Part shown: positions 59,701-64,000 of the stretch, piece by piece | Layout of the letters: the number at the start of each line of letters is the position of its first letter | How positions within the stretch are numbered: position 1 is the first letter of the stretch | DNA from: an uncultured Clostridia bacterium | Lineage (GTDB): Bacteria; Bacillota; Clostridia; Christensenellales; Borkfalkiaceae | DNA: 64,000 nt | Direction: 5' to 3' | NCBI GenBank assembly: GCA_947088135.1 | Contig: CAMUFJ010000002.1 | Coordinates: 23,955 to 87,954, forward strand | Program-made: the position numbers and the translations under genes | The notes under the pieces: generated by a model | Told to the model about the DNA's origin: nothing | The model's input: only the letters and a program-made list of their open reading frames with translations | Database searches by the model: none

Positions 59701-61837
59701 AAAGGCGCAAGCCGTAAAAGATTTGGAACGTTTCGCCGCGGGATACGAGTTCCCCGTTCCCGTTGTAACGGTTTTCGAATACGATACCGTCCGGCAAGTA
59801 CATTTCCGTACCGTCGCCGAGCTTACTGAGCCCTTCGCGCAGTTTTGCCGTCAGCTTGCCGGAAGCGAGCGCCTTCCCCAAAATGGCGGAATCCGCCGCC
59901 GTAGAGCACACGTTGTCGTAAAGACGCAGGTTTTCTTCGTAAGTCGGCTTGGCATCGTCGAACACGTCGAGCACCATTTGCAGGTAGTTGCCGTCCTCGC
60001 GTTTGACGTTGTCGTACAAAGTAAACATATCGTCCGAAACGGCGATAAGGGAATGAAGCTCGTCCACCCACGAAATATTTTGCGCTTTGATTTCCGAATA
60101 AGTAACTCCGCTCTGCCCTTCTTCGGTGAGATAGGTGTTTTCGAGGAGGCAATAGAGCCGTCCCAACACGGGGTTGACCTCGCCTTTGCGCTCAGTGCCG
60201 AGAATGGAGAGTCCCTCGATTTCCGGCAAAATCTGCTTGACGAGCGCAATGGGCTCGCTCGCGGTATATTCGCCCGCAAGGAAGGAGAGCGCGATACGCA
60301 GAACCGTTTGCGCATCCCGCTTGTTGAACAAGTGGTTGACGCTCAAATAGGGCTGAATGACGAGCGGATCGTTGGTCGTCGCCGAGCCCAAGCTCTCGCG
60401 TAAGAGCCGCTCGTCGGGAATGGTTTCGCTCAAATACCCCCGCTGGAAGAGCACCTTTAAAAGCTCCACGTTTTTTTCGCCGAGCCGGGAAGCAAACGCC
60501 ATATCGTCGAGGTAAGCGATAACGGTGCCCGCCATGGAGAGGGAGAAATTGATGATATAAGTTTGGGAATCGAAGTTATCCACGAGGTTTTCGAACTCCG
60601 CGCGGAATTCGGGCTCTTTCATGATCTCGACGGCGACGTCCATGATCTTACCGCTGTCTCCCGTTGCAAGCACGTCGTTAATGCGATCCTCGCCGTACTT
60701 CATAAGAAGGTTCAAGGTGTCCTTTGCAAAACCCGTGTATGCTCCCAGCTCCTTGCGGAAGCGAATGTTCCCCTGAACGTCGTTGATTTCGTCGTCGAGC
60801 GCTCCCGAAAACACCAGATCCGCTGCGAACAGGTAATAGGGCGAATCGTCGGCGTCGCCCACGGCGTTGAGCACCTTGAAAATCCCCTGCGCTCCGTAAC
60901 TCTCGACGGAACGGTATATCTGATAGTAGAAATTCGCGTCGTCGTTGCCGAAATCGCGGTCGGCAAGCTCGCCTTCGCCCGTACCGCCCGCAATCATGAA
61001 GAACGCGCTGCCGATAAAGGACATGGCAATAAGCCCCGCGACGAACCCGCGCACGAGCCCGACGATCCCCCCGCCCACGCGGTTGCGCTTATAGGAGCAG
61101 TCCGTTTTTCCGTCTGCAAACGCCGCTTCCCGCTTGCGCTTATATTTGCGCTCGGGATAGGCGATGAGGTAAACGAGATAGAACAGGAAAACGAACAGGA
61201 AATACACGAGCCAAAGCACGACGGCAACGGCAAGACGGTAAACGAGGTCGGCAAGCGTAAAGACGTACGCGCCGTTCTCGCGCAAAACGAGGGTGATTTC
61301 GTCGCCGTAAGAAAAGAGCGTGGGAATGTATTCGGCAAAGCACTGCCGAACGGTTTCGCACTCCGCGCTCACCCCGAGCGCGTTTTGAAGGGCGTATTCC
61401 CCGCCCATGACGGAATTGACGAGGGAAAGGATCGCTCCGTCCACCGTGTCGCCCGTAATGCAGAAGAAGAACAGCCCGATGCAAAGACCCGCCGCGCAGA
61501 ACGCCTGAACGGTGAGAATCATGCTTTTGCGAAATCCTCTCCTCGCCCCCACGAGTGTGGAAACGAGAATAATGAGGAGAAAGAGCACGGTTGGCACCCA
61601 AGCGATGACAAATGCAAGCGTTTCGGTAATGCCCCGTCCGAGGAGCTGTACGGCAAGCCCCGCGACGATCGCGACCCCGCCCAGCGCGAGCGCGACCACC
61701 GTAGCCTTGATCCCTCCTTTAATGCCCTTAAAGAGCCAAATAAACAGGACGGTGAAGGCGACGAGAACGATGAGGGAAATATCCCAATGCGAAATGGCAA
61801 GCTCAACGAGCTTCGACATCGAAGCAAAAGCATTCAT
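56720..61837 (-). CDS. Giant CvpA-like membrane protein with tandem ~90-residue repeats
   Basis: About 1,705 residues; the ATG at 61837 follows AAGGAGGTG. Residues 1-290 hold about six hydrophobic helices in two groups. GARRGFRKSMILTVQAFCAA, and later GGGIVGLVRGFVAGLIAMSF, resemble the CvpA fold, with a long loop between. The remaining 1,400 residues are acidic and predicted outside the membrane. A unit of about 90 residues repeats from about 1090 to 1580: KLEVVYASTVIRHNLT, TRLDVVYPSVIIRSMLT, TRLGVMFASKVMGG and TRLGVLYESSLSGG, each preceded by YYMQSEVGAL, YYKKQEIAAL or IYPEEEVASL. Earlier, weaker copies appear from about 760. I recognise no named family for the whole protein. Confidence 0.85.
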   Translation of the reverse strand: MNAFASMSKLVELAISHWDISLIVLVAFTVLFIWLFKGIKGGIKATVVALALGGVAIVAGLAVQLLGRGITETLAFVIAWVPTVLFLLIILVSTLVGARRGFRKSMILTVQAFCAAGLCIGLFFFCITGDTVDGAILSLVNSVMGGEYALQNALGVSAECETVRQCFAEYIPTLFSYGDEITLVLRENGAYVFTLADLVYRLAVAVVLWLVYFLFVFLFYLVYLIAYPERKYKRKREAAFADGKTDCSYKRNRVGGGIVGLVRGFVAGLIAMSFIGSAFFMIAGGTGEGELADRDFGNDDANFYYQIYRSVESYGAQGIFKVLNAVGDADDSPYYLFAADLVFSGALDDEINDVQGNIRFRKELGAYTGFAKDTLNLLMKYGEDRINDVLATGDSGKIMDVAVEIMKEPEFRAEFENLVDNFDSQTYIINFSLSMAGTVIAYLDDMAFASRLGEKNVELLKVLFQRGYLSETIPDERLLRESLGSATTNDPLVIQPYLSVNHLFNKRDAQTVLRIALSFLAGEYTASEPIALVKQILPEIEGLSILGTERKGEVNPVLGRLYCLLENTYLTEEGQSGVTYSEIKAQNISWVDELHSLIAVSDDMFTLYDNVKREDGNYLQMVLDVFDDAKPTYEENLRLYDNVCSTAADSAILGKALASGKLTAKLREGLSKLGDGTEMYLPDGIVFENRYNGNGELVSRGETFQIFYGLRLLGDKDNKELFDMLFEGAEKIEISDLMDLLADAVVKKDGLGLTLADYLTESALLRSVVSAMFIEKGQGILAVPYSSRERNTAGEAVNFIVKDELKQIFDELPVLADIIMPFLGDGYDVAQIVDLLDNQTLRAFLDGGNGIMEGTIANVLVKQMRGNGLVVIPRSLDTDIPENLDGWASDVAGRPGEIRKLVSALDKLDGHLEDILNGKLNDDELMDILGELDAKSIDVLLESSVLHYTFSNSLCEQDGTGDGFTLIIPASATVVLEDDVLDSLIKKQELRTILSELNAFGFNSEMDAADILRKLVENKSKLRSSNIVSASIVNYIVTSSEMKEALSMPSALEQAGSRAELERYGETSIWYAELPALVNSLDELFDVSAGAEEIDLSESGITGRLSELIPLLDTRSGVVDGQSKLEVVYASTVIRHNLTIRLDDALDGVANKTAIQNAKGLDGYYMQSEVGALSVAVKLFDIDILNETEDIDGKVKDKALTLNEPAEGYPTRTRLDVVYPSVIIRSMLTEQLDDALLSDTDEKQAMIDKAVLQNIKGEETYYKKQEIAALVDGVNELEIKNLDELQDYEFEDLKSLGGASKLRPDSGETRLGVMFASKVMGGVVTYKIDGGITDDLIDPAVRGGIKDEMGIYPEEEVASLLDSMDELGIATLDDFKTHNFTDEIKTLNRESAYRPPQTRLGVLYESSLSGGIITKKVQGEIEKHGELADHSKAYRDDLKIYKQNEIRELVEILDGRDVSEYTLGSVDGLRKYVEPVGGGLTPSPRSYLAAAALTKNLVQNKELVIPVSQMDGESVKATELAALIDAYLALEGNGGKLSGWNVADHMVLPDAEHREVMTRSVVMRATLTKKIVELNSGMVMGMDSVITGKDVSDRGTAILSESALLKLFEVLDVCGTGNSLSIPKFETVSDILALRDHLELLCEFDAIRYRIGNIILAIDSYRTPAKEAVYVLTAGSGKSIISAVSRSDYDALTYAQIVEFLRQYP
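57170..58470 (-). repeat. Tandem ~270-bp coding repeats in the giant membrane protein
   Basis: At least four clear units and two weaker ones, spaced at about 90 codons (unit landmarks near 58468, 58200, 57912, 57642, 57378 and 57172). Similarity is at protein level and DNA identity is low, suggesting old duplication. Confidence 0.7.
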
Positions 61838-61899
61838 ATTCTCCGTTTTCACCTCCTTTCATGAATTTTAACACCTGATTTACGCCCCGCAGTCTTTCG

Positions 61900-63114
61900 C
61901 TATTTATTGCCGATCGTCACGTTGTTTTTGTCCACGCCGTTGAGCGCGCCGTCCGCCAAAACGCAGTTTTGATTTTGAATGACAACGTTTTTCACCTTTA
62001 CGCCTTGAAAGAAATCGGTTGGGATCCGGTTGGGAGCAAAGGTCAAGCGGTTCAGGCTCACCGTCTCCGCGCTCGTGCCGAACAGCTCGGAAAGCGACCG
62101 CCTTTCATCGATCAAACGGTTGAATTCGAGGGTGCGCAGATTCTCACACCCGCGCAAGCTCAGCGAATTTAAGTATGCGTTGGGCATAGAAATACGCGCG
62201 AGCAGTTGACAGGATTTGAACGCATCGCCCAAAACGGTGACGCTGCCGCTTCCGACGGCGGTAACGAACTCCAACGCCGAGCAGTTTTCGAACGCGCCGC
62301 TCTCGACGACAAAGCGCACGTCGTCCGCCACGTTGATGACGACTTCTTTCACCCGCGTGCCCTTGAACGCGCCGTCCTCAAGCTTCGTGACGGTATACTC
62401 GCCGATGCGCTTGGGCACGGTGACGCTTTCCTCGCCGCCGTCGTACCCGCAGATCGCGGCGGTTTCGCCGTCTACGCGCAGATCGTACCCGTCGATATAG
62501 ACGATGGAAGAGTTGTATTTGAAGAAAATCGCCGACACGAGGGTAAACGCGAGTACGAGAACGCACACGATGACGCACCACACGGCGGGGAACACGGCAA
62601 AATTCTTTCTCGCAACGCTCTCCGAGGAAAAGACGACCCGTTTTTTCTTTCCGCCCGAGGAGGTTTCCCGCTCCTCTCTTTCCTTAACGATCACGCGGGG
62701 GGAAGCGGGCGCGCTCACCGCGCTCGCATATTTTTCGAATTTATAGCTGTTGTCCTCGAATTCTCCCTTTACCCACTTTACGCGGTCAAAGCAAGCCTCC
62801 AAGAGTTTTACGGCAATGCTCGCGCAGTCGTAAGCGAGCTTTAACTTCGCGCTCGGCACGAAAAAGCCGTTGGGTTCGGCGTTGCAGTTCTCGTACACCA
62901 CCGTGGAACTCTCCAAGATCTCTCCGTTTTCGTCGAGCTGGCGCACTTCGAACTTCATAGAGCTCAGCCTTTGGTTGAGTGTGTTGTAGAATTTGAACAT
63001 GGCGCACTTTTCCTCGGCGCGGTCGTCCGTAAAGAGAATGAACTCTTTCAGGGAAACGACGTCGGAAGGATCTTTACTGTATTTGAACTTTTCGATACGG
63101 TTATACGAACTCAT
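61900..63114 (-). CDS. Single-pass protein with cytoplasmic N domain and BspA-type leucine-rich repeats
   Basis: The 404 residues fall into three parts. Residues 1-130 form a soluble domain of unknown type (SLKEFILFTDDRAEEKCAMF), with a linker rich in charged residues to about 175. One membrane helix (VWCVIVCVLVLAFTLVSAIFF) lies near 183-203. An extracytoplasmic part has BspA/LRR_5-like repeats (GEYTVTKLEDGAFKGTRVKE, SGAFENCSALEFV, DAFKSCQLLARISMPNAYL). It overlaps the preceding gene by 14 bases and precedes the giant protein by 62 bases. BspA repeats usually bind surface ligands; here the domain is membrane-anchored from inside. Confidence 0.8.
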   Translation of the reverse strand: MSSYNRIEKFKYSKDPSDVVSLKEFILFTDDRAEEKCAMFKFYNTLNQRLSSMKFEVRQLDENGEILESSTVVYENCNAEPNGFFVPSAKLKLAYDCASIAVKLLEACFDRVKWVKGEFEDNSYKFEKYASAVSAPASPRVIVKEREERETSSGGKKKRVVFSSESVARKNFAVFPAVWCVIVCVLVLAFTLVSAIFFKYNSSIVYIDGYDLRVDGETAAICGYDGGEESVTVPKRIGEYTVTKLEDGAFKGTRVKEVVINVADDVRFVVESGAFENCSALEFVTAVGSGSVTVLGDAFKSCQLLARISMPNAYLNSLSLRGCENLRTLEFNRLIDERRSLSELFGTSAETVSLNRLTFAPNRIPTDFFQGVKVKNVVIQNQNCVLADGALNGVDKNNVTIGNK

Positions 63115-63814
63115 ATTCCAACGCTCCTCCGTTCAACGCCTTTACGTTCTTGCGCCGAAACCCTTTTACCGTAATAAAGTACCCGATCAGGCACAGCAAA
63201 AAGCTCGCCCCCACCGCGATATAGTTCCAATAACTTGTGAGATAGGGTTTCATCGACTGCATTCCGATGATTTCCAAAACAACCTGACGGGCGACGAACA
63301 ATCCTAAAAACACGAGCACGTTTTTGATGAGCGCGTAAATGCGGATGCGCGTGAGCGAAAGCGGGCGCACGACGTCGGAATTGATCACCGCGCCGTCCGC
63401 TTCCCCGATAATCACGTTGACGTAGGCGCACCTGCGCGAAAGAGCGATGACCTTGGAGGTTTCGCTTGTACCGCGTTCGGTGATCTTACGCGCGGAGAGC
63501 ACCTTCTTCTTTGCAGTGTATTCCACCACGAAATAAGTGATCTTTTGAAACGCTTTTGCATAGTTGCACACCAAATAGGTGTCGTACGCCGTCTTGCAGA
63601 GCACGTACTTGCGGACGTAATTTTGGGTTTCGCCCGAAGTAAAATAGATCGCGTTGCGGGAGTTGGTCTGCTTTTCCCGTTTGAAAAGCTCGTCCTCCGT
63701 AAAGCCGTGATAGTATTTGTTTTTCAAGATACGAAGCGCGGCAAGCGCGATCATGCCCGCCACGAAAAGCACGGCGGATACGATGCACAAAATTCTCCAA
63801 GCAATAATCGTCAT
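63101..63814 (-). CDS. Membrane protein of unknown function (four predicted helices)
   Basis: The 237 residues have an N-terminal helix (about 6-28), a soluble middle section (about 35-155, containing NYVRKYVLCKTAYDTYLVCN), then helices near 158-180 and 192-215. GAGGG precedes the ATG by about eight bases. It lies 15 bases after the partial gene at the window edge and overlaps the LRR protein gene, forming one operon. I do not recognise the family. Confidence 0.75.
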   Translation of the reverse strand: MTIIAWRILCIVSAVLFVAGMIALAALRILKNKYYHGFTEDELFKREKQTNSRNAIYFTSGETQNYVRKYVLCKTAYDTYLVCNYAKAFQKITYFVVEYTAKKKVLSARKITERGTSETSKVIALSRRCAYVNVIIGEADGAVINSDVVRPLSLTRIRIYALIKNVLVFLGLFVARQVVLEIIGMQSMKPYLTSYWNYIAVGASFLLCLIGYFITVKGFRRKNVKALNGGALEYEFV

Positions 63815-63829
63815 ATTCTTTCCCTCTGT

Positions 63830-64000
63830 TTATTTGAGTCTGCGTCTTCTTAATACGGGCTTGGGTTTCGCCGCTCCGTCCCCCTCCTCCGAGGGCGCTT
63901 CCGGTTGCGGTTCCGTCGGCTGTGCGGGCTCTTCCGCAGGTTGCTCGTAAACGGGCTGTGCGGGCTCTTCCGCAGGTTGTTCGTAGACGGGCTGTGCGGG
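63830..64000 (-). CDS. C-terminal end of a protein with Pro/Glu/Gln repeats (partial)
   Basis: Only the last 56 codons are in the window; the start lies beyond the right edge. The visible part is a disordered tail with a 12-residue unit PAQPVYEQPAEE repeated, then QPEAPSEEGDGAAKPKPVLR and a basic end RRRRLK. The unit is also repeated as 36-bp DNA. It is the first visible gene of the run down to 56720. Confidence 0.7.
   Translation of the reverse strand, partial: PAQPVYEQPAEEPAQPVYEQPAEEPAQPTEPQPEAPSEEGDGAAKPKPVLRRRRLK
63914..64000. repeat. 36-bp tandem repeat
   Basis: Two nearly identical 36-bp units plus a partial third encode PAQPVYEQPAEE. The array continues past the window edge. Confidence 0.8.

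Noticed and set aside
57341..60403. Long plus-strand open frames of 320 and 360 codons inside the giant membrane protein gene
   Set aside because: They mirror the codon pattern of the minus-strand gene, lack ribosome-binding sites, and show no family features.
63914..64000. CRISPR-like or VNTR array
   Set aside because: The 36-bp units are contiguous, without spacers, and encode a repeating PAQPVYEQPAEE peptide in frame.

Overview
This window looks like chromosomal DNA of an anaerobic, spore-forming-lineage Bacillota (class Clostridia), moderately GC-rich. I infer this from a full-length sporulation sigma factor of the SigK type, a long Gram-positive-type SRP RNA with an Alu domain, ECF-type vitamin S-components (ThiT, RibU) behind TPP and FMN riboswitches, a flavodiiron protein, ferritin, YlxM next to Ffh, and strong Shine-Dalgarno sequences. 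I cannot name a genus. I saw no rRNA, tRNA, CRISPR array, prophage or insertion sequence. About 60 genes fill the window, and most from 7 kb onward are on the minus strand.

Layout. 0-7 kb: the end of a repeat-containing protein, PHP phosphoesterase and recF (minus), then divergent dnaA-mnmG (plus), an XRE regulator remnant and a membrane protein. 7-9.4 kb: an MFS transporter and a TPP-riboswitch/thiT unit. 9.4-15 kb: the pyrH-frr-uppS-cdsA-dxr-rseP operon. 15-21 kb: lon-engB, sigK and aspS, with dispersed and palindromic repeats in the gaps. 21-31.4 kb: SRP RNA, a small XRE locus, khpA/rpsP/ffh/ylxM, ftsY, smc, rnc and plsX, so the RNA and protein core of the SRP pathway all lies here. 31.5-38.5 kb: ferritin, lgt, a CPBP protease and an L-rhamnose operon (rhaBAD) with a divergent AraC regulator. 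38.5-45.3 kb: a Y-family polymerase, the GGGtGRT/NifU-like pair, an XRE protein with a glycine pentad repeat, and a two-gene secreted/membrane locus. 45.5-56.6 kb: yhbY, obg, a Zn peptidase, icd, ddl, the tsaE-tsaB-rimI-hydrolase-murF operon, FMN-riboswitch/ribU and a flavodiiron protein. 56.7-64 kb: a run of large envelope proteins that leaves the window.

Most notable observations. (1) Four unrelated genes (CPBP protease, AraC regulator, obg, tsaE) share one geometry: a -35, a 17-bp spacer, a -10, exactly six bases, then ATG, with no usable ribosome-binding site. This predicts leaderless mRNAs in an organism that otherwise uses strong Shine-Dalgarno sites. (2) A roughly 1,700-residue CvpA-like membrane protein carries tandem repeats of about 90 residues. 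It lies in a cluster with a cytoplasm-TM-BspA-LRR protein and two further envelope genes, and I recognise no known system there. (3) A nine-G tract sits between the -35 and candidate -10 of a secreted-protein gene and could give phase variation. (4) MurF has a five-helix membrane domain in place of its usual N-terminal domain. (5) A composite dispersed repeat occurs as inverted copies flanking sigK-aspS, with a third partial copy near 50.5 kb. All calls come from reading the sequence. No database search, alignment software or folding was run.
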